This document shows positions 23,575 through 34,191 of a DNA stretch of 64,000 nucleotides, in pieces. The stretch is from positions 128,904-192,903 of the forward strand of contig NW_006767437.1 of the NCBI RefSeq assembly GCF_000264995.1. Direction: 5' to 3'. Made by a program: the position numbers and the translations under genes. The DNA comes from Punctularia strigosozonata HHB-11173 SS5. Taxonomy: Eukaryota; Basidiomycota; Agaricomycetes; Corticiales; Punctulariaceae. The notes beneath the pieces are model-generated. The model ran no database searches and had not been told where the DNA came from. It saw nothing but the letters and a program-made list of their open reading frames with translations. Each line of letters opens with the position of its first letter. Positions within the stretch are counted from its first letter, which is position 1.

Positions 23575-24277
23575 CCCGATGTAGGCGAGTACCTTCTTGG
23601 TACTTTCGCGTCCGCTTGGTCTTGAAACTTCTGACCCTCGGTTTCCGGCGCCGAAGTGATGCGCCCGCCTTGGGAAAAGAGCTCCATTTATTCGTCTGCT
23701 CGAACATATTCGGACGTGCACGCCAGCTCCGACAGTCCTGTCCACACAAGATGACCCCAGCTATACATGTGTTTATTCGCGGCTGATGTATGTCATGATA
23801 TCATTCGAAGTTTGTGCGTCTCCCTTGTCGTTACGTTACGTCTTCACTCCAGAACCCCGATGTCGACGCTGATGATGAGGTTATCGCCCTAATATCTTTG
23901 AGGCTTTGATTATGCCCGAAGCACGAGAACCGGTTTTCGCTTGTATTTCGGTCGTTATCCTACGGTTATTGCTGCGTATCAGCCTTTTGTCTACGTAGAG
24001 CGGAAGCGAATGTCGGGTCACCGCGATGATCGCAGTGATATTTGACTGAGGAGAAATGCCCATCAGGTACGTGGAAACACCGGGGAAAGGCATCGCCCCG
24101 AGCGCCGCGGGCCTGAGGCTCGTACATGCAGGTCATGTCATTGCCATCGAGGCAGGATCTCAGCAGAATACAAGCACTAGCAAACCAGCAGGATGTAACA
24201 ATGAGCAAATGCGCTACGGGTGTGGATGGTTTGATGCTCGAATGAGCCACATGGAGGCGCATTGAATATCGGATGTT
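23575..24277. other. Convergent intergenic region, no gene supported
   Basis: 3' flanks of the helical-protein gene and of HP1. Short overlapping ORFs only, none with family features or splice structure. No repeats noticed. Confidence 0.5.
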
Positions 24278-25287
24278 TCAAGAGGAGCCATCTGCATCAG
24301 CCGACTTCCATCGCAAATTGGACTCATAGAATTTGATGAGCTGGAAGTCAGGATCGCCGTCAGTCAGTACTCTCTGGAGTCTGGCGTGACATACCTTCTT
24401 CGGGAACTTCTCCGCACAGACGCTTGAGCGCTCCTTTCGGTGACTGCCGTTCGTCCTTCAAGAGCAGAACGACAAAATTCAGCGACAACCACCCATACGA
24501 ACTTCGGGCAAAGCATAGGACGCACAGTCTGAAGTAGACAGTAAGGTTTTCGTCGTCGTCTCTCTCGACAGTATCGATCGTGTGTACCAGCCCTTCCCAT
24601 GACCTCTGCCCTGCGTATTCTGCCATATCATGCACCTCCGTGTTCTCTGCGTCACCGTCGTCAAGAACTTCAGGTTTTCCAGCCGATTTCCTTTTCTTTG
24701 CAGGCACCCTATCATCTGCGTCTGCATCCATGTCGACGTCTTCCGTAGCCTTGGAGGTGCGCGGTTTTCTACCTCGCTTGGTGCCCGTGGAAGCCGGTTC
24801 ACCTCGATCCGGGGTCTTCTTTACGGTACTCGCTCGACGTGCAGCCTTCGACGTCGAAGAGCTGAGATTGTTCTTTTTGGCATTGTATTCGGCCCAGTAC
24901 GCGTCGATGAGTTCCTGAGCACCCCTGTGCATCCCCTGTTACTGTCAACGTTCCACCGAGTCACGTAACACCTACGCAGCGTCTTGCTCTGTGACCCAAC
25001 TGTTTTCTTCGTCGTCGTAGCCCTTCCATTTGACGTAGTACGCTCTGATACCCTGGAAGTTGCGGTCAGTAGGCATCAACTTTAAAATGCGCAGACCTTG
25101 ACCTTGCCAAGGGCACTGTTGCTATGCTTAACGATCGCCTCGATCTCAAACTCCCCCTCATTGGTCTCCTTCGATTCTGTGGAGAGCGCGGAGGGTTACC
25201 GACACAACCCGGCACTGGTCTTGCATGTTTACCTTGTTCTTTCTCAGAGCCAGAATCAGAGGCAGCGTTGGAAGTTCTGCGTGGCAT
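24278..25287 (-). CDS. Heterochromatin protein 1 (chromodomain plus chromoshadow)
   Basis: Binds methylated histone H3 lysine 9 and builds silent chromatin; HP1/Swi6 family. Exon 1 starts MPRRTSNAASDSGSEKEQ. The chromodomain reads EGEFEIEAIVKHSNSALGK (near 25120), then IRAYYVKWKGYDDEENSWVTEQD (near 25000) and AQELIDAYWAEYN. The aromatic cage positions are Phe (in place of the usual Tyr), Trp (VKWKG) and Tyr. A basic, Ser/Lys-rich hinge follows (KRGRKPRTSK, KKRKSAGK). The C-terminal chromoshadow domain reads SWEGLVHTIDTVERDDDENLTVYFRL, then CAEKFPKKLIKFYESNLRW, and ends ADADGSS-stop at 24278. Introns are short and split both domains. Length, about 245 residues, is normal for the family. Downstream of and tandem with RBM8A. 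Confidence 0.93.
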
Positions 25288-25530
25288 TTATGAAGCAGCA
25301 AAGAAGATAGAAAGAGTAGTAGGGACTGAGGTGAGAGCAAAGCCACGGAACGCGCTGGAGGTCGCGCGGTCAAGTGACGCCAAAGACGAAGGCTTCACAT
25401 TCGGTGTTGACTGCGTTGACAGAACACGTGCAGCGCGGCCTCCAGCGAAGCGCCCGCGCGAATATATGCGATTCAGATGCAGATGTACGACGTAAAGCAA
25501 CATCAAGGCAAGGGATACATAGCAGTCAGC

Positions 25531-26241
25531 CTAATCTTTCCTACGACGTGACGGACTCGCGCTCCTTCCGCGGGCCCTGCCTTTCTTCGGTCCTGTCGGT
25601 GGTGGACGCACGAACGCGTAATCACACTGCAAAGTCTGCTCCAAGAGCTGAGAGCCCGAGGCGCCGTCAATAGCGGCCTGAGCTTCGGCCATAGTTTCAT
25701 ACTCCACGAGAGCGTATCCCTGATGCAAGATTTGAGGAGAACATCTAATGGAGAAGCAGACCAACCGACCTTCACGTAACCCGTCCGACGATCCAGGTTG
25801 AGATGCAAGTTTTTGATCTCCCCATACTCCGAGAAGCGGTCCATGACGTCCTCCTCCGTCGCCTCTTCGTGAACGCCCGTCACGAGAACAATCCACCCTT
25901 CCACGGCTGCACGTAGAGCGCTCTATTTTTCAGTATGGCAATCGAGGTTAGAGCATGTACGGGAACGACGCACATCGAGCGGCCCTGGTATCGGTGCCCT
26001 CCTTCGATTCCACACGATCGTATGTTACGTCTTTGCTGCTGACGACCTCGTCCCCGCCTGTTCCTGTTAGAATGACAGCTGGGAAAGAAGAGCTGCGGCT
26101 CGCCTGAGGTGGTCTTGAAGCCTCTGCCCTTGCGCCTGACCGCGCCTCCGCCGGTCTCAACTATGGAGATCCGTTGAGAGAGGCATGATATATAGGAGGT
26201 AAGTACGCACCTTCGTCAATGTTCATTTCGTTGTCGGACAT
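25531..26241 (-). CDS. RBM8A: Exon-junction-complex RNA-binding protein Y14/RBM8A
   Basis: Partner of Mago in the exon junction complex. Exon 1 is the start [10 protein letters not shown] (26241). The next exons give [15 protein letters not shown] (the typical basic N-terminal stretch), then [15 protein letters not shown], and the RRM begins [44 protein letters not shown] (RNP2 IVLVTGV). After a short intron it continues with [20 protein letters not shown] (RNP1 GYALVEY) and [16 protein letters not shown]. The tail is [20 protein letters not shown], with RS-type phosphorylation sites. The VHEEATEED and [17 protein letters not shown] strings are hallmarks of Y14. Roughly 170 residues, as expected. 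Presence of Y14 fits an intron-rich fungus. Confidence 0.93.
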
Positions 26242-27177
26242 TGCTCCTCAGAAGTAGTGCAAGGCGCTGGAATAACAAGGACGCAGGTCGAGCAGGTGCT
26301 GAGTGGCTGTACCCCCGGCGAGCGGGCTGAGCGGAGTTTCGGCGGAGCTGCTGAGCTCGAAATGATACGAGCTCGTGGCGCCTGCGTTAGCAACACAATC
26401 GCACTCGGACGTCATTGGACGGTGACGTCGAGGGCTTGGAACAGAATATGCTTCCGTCTCGTCCACATTAGCCTTTGAGGTTCTCGGGAATCAGACCTCG
26501 GCTCCTTCGTCGTGCGCTACTCGGGCACGCGCAACTCGGACCGTATAATACTCAGGCCGCATTCGGGCCGTGGCCGTGGGCATGGAGCATGTTCGAATAT
26601 ACAGCGTTCGTTACGCAGCGCGGAAGCGACGGGGTCCACTTCGGCTGATTTCCAGTCCCTCGGGAAATCGCCGGGCTGTGGAATATTTCCTGTGCCCAGT
26701 CACTGCGGGACCAAATATCCACATGGATTTCCGGCGTGCTCGAACATCGCGGTCGCGTGGCATTTGCGTGTGGAAATGCAGACGCCATGTCCGGCCGCGA
26801 TTGACAACACAGATTTTTGCACTGATGCGTTTGCAATCTCGCGCACCGCCCCTTCGGTAGAGACGATCTGACGTCTGCAGTCTTTCTTCATCATGTGCCT
26901 GGAGCTCAGTTCACAACGTGGAACTCGCGGGATTCACGATGGTGATTTACGTCTCTTTCTTCTCCTGTTGGCCGTCGGTTGATCCCGCCTACCATTAATA
27001 TTTACTCGCCTTCTCATACGGACCCTTTCTCATCGACTTCCAAGAACGCAGGCGCCTCAGAAAAACGGAAAAGAGCCGGAACCCACCCTCCTCTCGTGTA
27101 TAAAGAGCGAGTCTCCACCAGAGGAGGGAACCCAACAAGTCCTAATCCCCGCCTCGATCCCCTACCATACCTTCCTC
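26242..27177. other. Divergent promoter region (RBM8A / MYND gene)
   Basis: About 940 bases between two divergent start codons. Both strands carry overlapping ORFs of up to 119 codons (26512-26871), but none has recognisable features. The segment 26960-27060 is pyrimidine-rich, as in many fungal promoters and 5' UTRs. No gene supported. Confidence 0.5.
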
Positions 27178-27895
27178 ATGAGTGCCGCACCTCTCATCAA
27201 CTATCCATGCACAGTGTGCTGCCGAGCGACCTCGATGTGGTGCAGCCGCTGCCAACGGGTGTGGTACTGCAGTCCCGAACATCTCCAAAATGTGAGGCGA
27301 ATACCCCGGGACTTTATCCATTTAGACTATTAACCTACCGGCTTTGTTCGCAGGACTGGCCCCGTCACAAAAAGGAATGCGTTCCTACTAGTGCGGTTCC
27401 GGAGCAGCAGCGCAACGCCGCTCCCGTCCCAATCCAGGTGCAGCCGCAGCAACTCTTCTCGGTTTCGGCTGTTCTTTTTCTGCCCGAAGAAGGTGAGTTA
27501 TCGGACTTCTCTATCAGCTGCCCGATGCTGATTGGCTCCAAGAACGACCGCGAATAATCGTCGTCAATTGCCAACCTCAATCCTCCGGTGCCTGCCCAGT
27601 ACCCCTCGTGCGAGAGTTTTTCCCGCGAGGTCAGCCCCAGAGCGTAGTGCTCACCCAGGGATTGAACAACGAGCCGTTACGCTTTCCGCTGCATCTCTGG
27701 TATTGCCCGATATCCTTAGCGAAGGGCGCGCCGGTCAATCGCGCCATACATCGCATTACTTCGGGCGCTGCACCCAAGCCGTGGAGCGGGCCAGTCCTCG
27801 TTCTGAAATTCAACGGATCCCGTAGACAAGGTTACACAGATGCCGGTTCGAACGACTTGCCTGCGCTCTCGTCCTACTTCCTCGCATACAAATGA
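27178..27895 (+). CDS. MYND-type zinc-finger protein
   Basis: About 200 residues. Starts MSAAPLINYPCTVCCRATSMWCSRCQRVWYCSPEHLQN, then an intron, then DWPRHKKEC. Together these give the MYND ligand pattern C-x2-C, C-x2-C, YC, HxxxC. A second intron joins FSVSAVLFLPEE to RPRIIVVNCQPQ. The C-terminal half is SSGACPVPLVREFFP, then SVVLTQGLNNEPLRFPLHLWYCPISLAKGAPVNRAIHRITSG, KPWSGPVLVLKFNGSRRQGY and a final SSYFLAYK-stop. This arrangement, one MYND finger followed by a body of about 130 residues, is common in Agaricomycetes proteins of unknown role. MYND fingers bind Pro-rich peptides. No SET domain is present, so it is not a SMYD methyltransferase. Confidence 0.85.
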
Positions 27896-28684
27896 TCTAA
27901 AAGGTGGGCTTCAAACCGCTTTGACCTAGCGCGCAACTGACTCCGGCCCACAGCTCCACGCACATAGACACGCGCCTGCCATAGATGCCTACCGGTCTTC
28001 CGCCAAAGCTCGTTATAGTTCGGGTTTCCTGCCTGACGCCAGCATTGCGTACCCTTGACATTTGAATTAGGTATACCTTGTACCGTACCCATCCGTATAA
28101 TGTTGGCTCCGCCGCCTTAATCGTCCCACAATCCGGGTCCGAACGGGTTCCAGACGCAGGAGGATCGCCCGTTGCAGGCGTCTAGACCGTGCCCGAACGA
28201 GGGCCTGCCTCCGGACGTTTGATACCCGAACATAGCTGAACCAGATCAACAGGGAAGATGACGACGGGTGAAGCAACCTGAGACCATCTGCCTGATGGGC
28301 GAGGAGCCGTGGGGAAGTGAGTGTATGGTATGCAAATGGGCATGGCTACAAGGGCCGATCGGCAGTACGCCTCGACTATCTTGGTCGCCGTGCGCGTCGC
28401 CGTAAAGCGGCCGTTCCCGACTTTCGCCAGAAGGTGCGATAGAAACTTGGATAGAAAGGCGTTGGTGAGCTTGCCGCTTCGGTCCACGCGAGGGAAGCGG
28501 CGGGCAGAAAGACACATTCGTGAGAAGCTCAGGCCGAGAAGTCGGTGGACGAGTCGGGCAGAAGACGAACGCGGTCGATCCCAACCTCGAATCGATATTT
28601 GTCCTCGTTCGCCGTGGGAAGCGTGACGTGACCGACCGCATCCAGACCCTAACCTCACCGCACATCGAAATTACTTTCCACACA
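27896..28684. other. Intergenic between MYND gene and RRP4, no gene supported
   Basis: A GC-rich stretch in which several frames are open on both strands, the longest being minus-strand ORFs of 158 and 229 codons near 28182-28935. The second overlaps RRP4 exon 1. None shows a recognised family, consistent introns or a good start context, so I leave it unannotated. Confidence 0.45.
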
Positions 28685-29906
28685 ATGATCGCCTTCACCT
28701 CGTTCCCCGCACAGCCGGGTCTGAGCCCCTCTGACCGCGCGCACCAGTCCGAGATCGAGGATGAGTATATGGACCTGGATGACGAGGAGCTCCTCGATGC
28801 ATTCAAACTCACGTATCCCGGAGATTCTCTCACATCCACCCAGGCATTCATGCGGTAAGACGTTCTGATGTGCCAACCACGGTCCGCAAGCTTATGGTCT
28901 GTATGATGACAGTGGTCATGGCACTTACGTCGCACAAGACGAGGTGATTGCTTCCGTCGCTGGACCGGTCGAGCGGGTGAACCGACTCATCACCGTCCGC
29001 GCGCTTCGCTCAAGGTGAGCGAACGCCGAATATATGTGCGGTGTGCGCCGAATTGACACGGATGCGGATCAGATATAATCCTGAAGTAGGGGACTTGGTC
29101 ATCGGTAGAATTACGGATGTACAGCCCAAGCGATGGAAGGTAGATGCCAACTCGCGTCAAGACGCAGTACTCATGCTATCGTCGGTCAACCTCCCCGGCG
29201 GCATTCAAGTAAGCTTTTTCTAGACCCCGTCGAGGCCCCGTCCCAACTCAATGCATTCTTCACAGCGACGTAAAGTAGAGAGCGACGAGTTGCAAATGCG
29301 CAGCTTCTTCGAGGAGGGTGATCTGTTGGTTGCCGAAGTGCAAGCTTTTTTCTCAGACGGAGCGATGTCACTCCACACTCGGTCGCTGAGATACGGCAAG
29401 GTGAGCAGTGAGCGTTGATGTCATCCAGTTCGCCGCTGATGTCAGGCAATGCAGTTACGGAACGGACAGCTGGTTTCGATACCCCCCATTCTCGTGCGGC
29501 GGCTAAAATCGCAGTTTCTGACCCTCCCCTGCGGGGTTGATCTGATTCTGGGCCTGAACGGATACATCTGGGTAAGCAAACACATCAAGGCCAACGACCA
29601 GGAGGGCGAAGAAGGTTTTGACGCGCAAGCTGTGTATTCCAATCAAAATGATGTGAGAGCAGTCAGCGACTCTATGCATGCACCGCTAACTATCCCGTTC
29701 TTCAGCATATCGACCAAGCAACTCGGCTGGCCATCTCGCGAGTTACTAATATAATCCATATCCTAGTCGCTCATTTCATTCCGTTGACGGACACTATACT
29801 GCTGGAAGCCTATGAATGGGCATTGGAACAGGTGGGTTCTGCGAGGGATTTGCTACAAGACGATATCGGGGAATCCCTCGTGGCCGCAACTTCCTCGCGG
29901 CCGTGA
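28685..29906 (+). CDS. RRP4: Exosome complex RNA-binding subunit RRP4
   Basis: Cap subunit of the RNA exosome (3'-5' RNA decay and processing). Start [13 protein letters not shown] at 28685; about 57 residues precede the conserved MRGHGTYV block, the same spacing as I recall for yeast Rrp4. Then [17 protein letters not shown] and an S1 domain ([78 protein letters not shown]). A KH-type domain follows, with [20 protein letters not shown]. The C-terminus is [25 protein letters not shown] and ends ATSSRP-stop at 29904-29906. About five introns of 50-70 bases. Nucleus and cytoplasm. Tail-to-tail with the APC13-like gene, 33 bp apart. Confidence 0.94.
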
Positions 29907-29939
29907 TATACGCGTCACCATATGAACATATGTGTAAAA

Positions 29940-30584
29940 TCATGAATCTCCTTCGTTGTTTCCCTCGACGTCGTGGTCATCTTCCTCTTCCTGATCTTCG
30001 TCATCTTCCTCTATGGTTTCTCGGGTGGTGTCTGCGGCAGGCTGTGCTCGGGGCTGCTGAGACGGCACCGCATCTGGGTGAGGATTATTGGATGTCGCTC
30101 CGCTGGCCATTTTTCGTGCCTGCGTAGCCTTCTCAATCTCCTCCCGCTCGCGGTCGACCGGCAGGAGGGTATCCAAAGCGAGATCATTCCAGCGCAGAGA
30201 TCCGGCGACGCCCGAGGAAGCATAGCCCATGTCCTCGAACAAGGCCCGCGAGCCTCTGTCGTGAGGTATTCGGGGCTTTGATGCCGGATGTTTGATATTC
30301 TTCGGGTCACCGTATGGGTATGACGGATGAACGTGAGCGGGTAACACTGGTTATCCATTCACGTCTCATGGGGTAGTCATGAACGCCAAAGTATCGATGC
30401 ACATACCGTCCGAATCATCGGGGTTTGGTGGTATGAGATGGGAGGGAACATCAACCTCTGTAAACGATGGTCTCACTCCGCAACTCGTCTACGGTGTTCC
30501 AAAGATACCTTCGTCTGGGAGATCGCCCTCGATGTAGTCCGCAGTTTCGATGGTATCCAGCGCGTGGACCTCTCGACTTGACAT
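29940..30584 (-). CDS. Anaphase-promoting complex subunit 13-like (Apc13/Swm1)
   Basis: Small scaffold subunit of the APC/C ubiquitin ligase (probable). Three exons: MSSREVHALDTIETADYIEGDLPDE (from 30584), EVDVPSHLIPPNPDDSD, and LPAHVHPSYPYGDPKNIKHP to the end. The order of an N-terminal helix, then D-LPDEEVDVPSHLIPP, then after a spacer LRWNDLALDTLLP parallels Apc13 (WR-DxLPxEDVxIPxxxLP and KWTDLALxxL in human). The spacer between the two blocks is longer than in human. The C-terminal third is acidic (EEDDEDQEEEDDHDVE) and likely disordered. About 175 residues against 74 in human, so the assignment rests on two short motifs and is moderately sure. Confidence 0.6.
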
Positions 30585-30976
30585 GTGCAAATAGCAGAAC
30601 GCGAGGTCCTGGAGAAAGGTTCAAGCTGGCATTCACTGGTGAAAGGTTGCTGCATCGTTTACAGTCATGGTGAAGCAGCGTGGCCGAGGATGTGATGTTC
30701 CTTTGTGTTGTCTGTGTTGTTAGCGATCACTGGAATACCGAATGTCGTGGAAGCGGAAGCGGATCAACTGCAAGCAGTGGCTTGAGATAATCACGTGGGA
30801 TACGCGCTCTTCGCAATAGCTCGCGATATCCGTCCGGGTGCATGCAGAGTACTCGTCGCACACGGCGCGCACTGTTCCTCCCTGAACTCACCAAACATTA
30901 GAACGCTCAGCGGGCCTACATACTCGTACCGATCAGCTAGAACAACTTGCTGCCGTAGGCGACACGCCCAGATACG
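30585..30976. other. Divergent promoter region (APC13-like / TFIIIC gene)
   Basis: About 390 bases between divergent starts. No coding features or clear promoter motif identified. Confidence 0.5.
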
Positions 30977-33900
30977 ATGGCTACTGAAAATTCGGCTACG
31001 CGAAGTTCGCACACTGTTTACACCGCGCTCAACGTTCCTACGCATGCGAGCTTTCCGTCTTCGGCGTGTTTGCAATGGTCCCCAGACGGGCAGGTTATCC
31101 TGTGTACGAAATCCGCAGTTTACATATTAGTGAGCGGAATCCATTCTACATCCGTAATGCCCCTGACTTCGCACGTGTTAGACACCCGAGGACGGTCTTA
31201 GTCTGGATACTGCGCTGGCGGTTCGGACACCGGTTGCCAAGGACAACATATGGATGACCAACGCCACAAACCTCGCGTGGTACATGACGATGATCGAACT
31301 TGGGAAGGGTATAACGTATCAATGGCCAGCCGAATGTCAAGGTCGGTTCATTTGGATCTCCAGGGACTTGACGGTCCAACACGACCGACCTCGCAGATTG
31401 GGAAGTCCTATCGGCCGGATCACTGGACATATCAATGCGAGCTGTAACATGCTCTCCAAGCAATCTGACTGCGGGCGCCGGGTTCGCGCTTTACTATTCG
31501 TCTCTAACAGGAACTGATGGGAGTACCTCTGCAGATGCGCGCTTGCGATATTGAATTCTAACTTCGAGCTTTCGTTGTGGGCTTCTACGAAGAACCATCT
31601 CAGGGGAGAATGGACCAAGGTTCGTGCTTTGATTTCGTTACGCAAGATGGGATGCAGCTATCAGAAGTCCGCAGATATCACGGCCTTTCTGAGAGATCAC
31701 TACGTCTCGTATCAGAGTCCACCTTCTGAGAAGACTCTGGGCGCGCAGATCACCTGTAAGCCCATTGTTCATTGGTCATCGTTAGCAATAGCCAACGACA
31801 ACTCTTAGGTATTTCGTGGTCCAAACAAACTGATTTTGGCCTCTCTCCGGCTCCGCCTTTGGATGGATCACTGTTGGCTGCTGGGAACCGCGCAGGCGCT
31901 GTGATACTGTTACGGCATGCGTGTTACCTCTTCTGTTCATGCCCCAAGCCCTGAAAATTTTACAGTTCTGAACTGGGGTCTCGAGCAAAAAGTCCCGTGT
32001 TTCATGCAGCATCTTTGCAGATCTCCGACAAACCCGTAACTCACGCCGCCTGGACTTCATGGCAAAACGGCGCCCCAAATGTTTGTGAGTTTGTTGGTTC
32101 ATCTCTATCGGCTCGCAAGTTATGTGGCTTTGCATAGGCCGTGCTTTCCTGGCATGTGCTGCTTCCGGCGGCTTCGTCGTTGTGATCGAAGTTGTGCAGT
32201 CTCTTGCCGGAGCCGAACTTACGGTCGATGTGAAACACCACAATCCCGATGTCCCACTCGTGAAAGCCGATAATCGCGTTATCACTGCCATGGCATGGAT
32301 TGAAAACGATAGCGGACAGGTCAGATGATTTCGAGTGGAAGGCGTCAATATGCTCATGTCGTTCTAGTTCCTTGTCATTTGCAAAGCTGGCGTTGTCATT
32401 ATTTGGCCCTTTACTGCCCGATCGGATTTGGTTCCCCAAGTTTTCAGACTTTCGACGCAGAAGCTATCTGTAGGGTCGTCAGCTTTATCATGGGCATCCG
32501 GGATTATCTACGATCCGATCCATGATTCTGCTATCGTTTCACTCTTCGACGGCTCTTTCCATGTCATCCGCAATATCTCCACGGAGCCCTTCTTGTCTTC
32601 TTCGAGCATCGATACGGCGCCATCGACGCAAAGGTTATCAAGTATCTCACGCGGAGTTTTTCTCGATACTGAAGCGATCCACTACGACGCCGATCTCGAA
32701 GATAGCGCTCGCAAGCCTCGATTCACCGATGTAAACCGCATGGCCGGCATGATATCTTATGACGATTGGTCGTCAGTAGTCTGGTTGCAGGAGTGCGTGA
32801 CATCGTCGCCTATGTTGAAATGCTGGTTTCATGTTCAACGTAGATTAGCACGACCCACTGACTTCAGTTACAAACATGACGCGAAGCATCAGAGCGTGTT
32901 CGTCGTCGCTAAAATGTGGCGCGGCACCGATGTACATGAAGACGATCTTCTTGTTGCTAAAGCTATACGTGATGTTCTCGTCCGTTCGAAGGCCGGTGAG
33001 TGTTATCTTTCTTGCTTATCAGTCCCTATTTACCATGAGATCCCCCTTAGTGTGGGGATACGCACCGATTCACTTGTTACGGCCCATATTGTTCCAGCTC
33101 CGCGAAATGGAGCGGCTCATGCGAATGTCGTCAACTATTCGGGACATACTGCGGGATTGCCAGCTCGAGGGAACCTCGGAGATACACTTGGCTGCACCCA
33201 TAACTGAAGATCTTCGAGACTGGTTCAGGATAAGCCTTACTTCGCACTTCTTCGGGAGCGATACCATGCTGCATTGGCGTTTGGGTTTCTCCGTTGCTGA
33301 TTTTTGCTGGGTGCGTGACATGGTCGATCAACCTCATCCGACAAGTGACGGTAATCAAAACCAGAAACTGTTAGCCACAGTGCCAGAGCAACAGGCACAC
33401 GTCGGGAACGTAGCTCAATCCCTATTAACATGCATCTCCCACAACATATTGCATATACTGGTCCGTCATCTACAAGCGTCGATCCCACTTCTTGACGGTA
33501 TGGCAAGTCATATGTGCCAAAGGAATGCGATAGATCTGATTAGGAAATCTCAGCTGGCAGTAGGCCGTTTGTGATGCGCGTGATTCTTCAATCTTCACTT
33601 CCTGGGTCATCGCCGGCGTTGCTTCTCGATGCTAAGAACTTAGCAGACTCACTCTCGGATGTCGCAGGAGATACTACCTCTTCGGCCGTTGACGTGAATG
33701 AACGCTGCCCTGCATGCCATGCGGAAGTTAAGCTTGAAGACCCAATATATGCACTCTGCCCAAACGGTCATTTTTGGCGTGCGTCCGCGTTCATTACTTC
33801 CTATGTAGGCCACCGTTGATCCAGGCGCGCAGCACGCTGCACAATTACGTATTTCATCTTGTCCACACCTGCAGTGCGCACGTGTTGCGGATGCGGACGC

Positions 33901-34032
33901 AAAGCGTTTTTGCCTGCTACGCACGGTAACTCTCATCTACCGATACCGGCGCGTACCTGGGTCGTGCAAGAGCTTCTTGAAGCAACACGACGATGCATCT
34001 ACTGTGGCAACAGCTATATCTCCCTCGTTTAG
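30977..34032 (+). CDS. Transcription factor IIIC subunit, 90-kDa type (TFIIIC_delta and zf-TFIIIC)
   Basis: Subunit of the factor that recruits TFIIIB and RNA polymerase III to tRNA genes. Starts MATENSATRSSHTVYTALNVP, followed by a first beta-propeller blade (ACLQWSPDGQVILCTKSAVYIL). Further blade-like segments are spread over many small exons (NATNLAWYMTMIELGKG, CAYCPI-type strands, VITAMAWIE, IIYDPIHDSAIVSLFDGSFHVI). The C-terminal zinc module is distinctive: NERCPACHAEVKLEDPIYALCPNGHFW (near 33700), a short intron, then TYFILSTPAVRTCCGCGRKAF, VVQELLEATRRCIYCGNSYISLV-stop. That gives paired CxxC sites and a CPNGH site, as in zf-TFIIIC. The human counterpart GTF3C4 has reported acetyltransferase activity; none can be inferred here. 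Internal exon borders are approximate. Confidence 0.85.
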
Positions 34033-34191
34033 TCGGGCCCCGTCCTAGACACTATGACATTCTGAACAGTGAGTACAAATTCTCCTCTTCCTGAGATTGT
34101 AAACACGCTAATATACAGCTGGCATCACAAAACACCGCAGCGATTACTGCCTGAACGTCACGGCCCATTGAGGCGCGAGATCTGCTTTCTC

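Noticed and set aside
26512-26871. 119-codon ORF in the RBM8A/MYND spacer
   Set aside because: Opposite-strand ORFs cover the same bases, no family recognised, composition typical of chance ORFs.
27896-28684. Long minus-strand ORFs (158 and 229 codons) between the MYND gene and RRP4
   Set aside because: All frames are open because the region is GC-rich. The longest overlaps RRP4 exon 1 antisense, and none has a family, good start or coherent splice sites.
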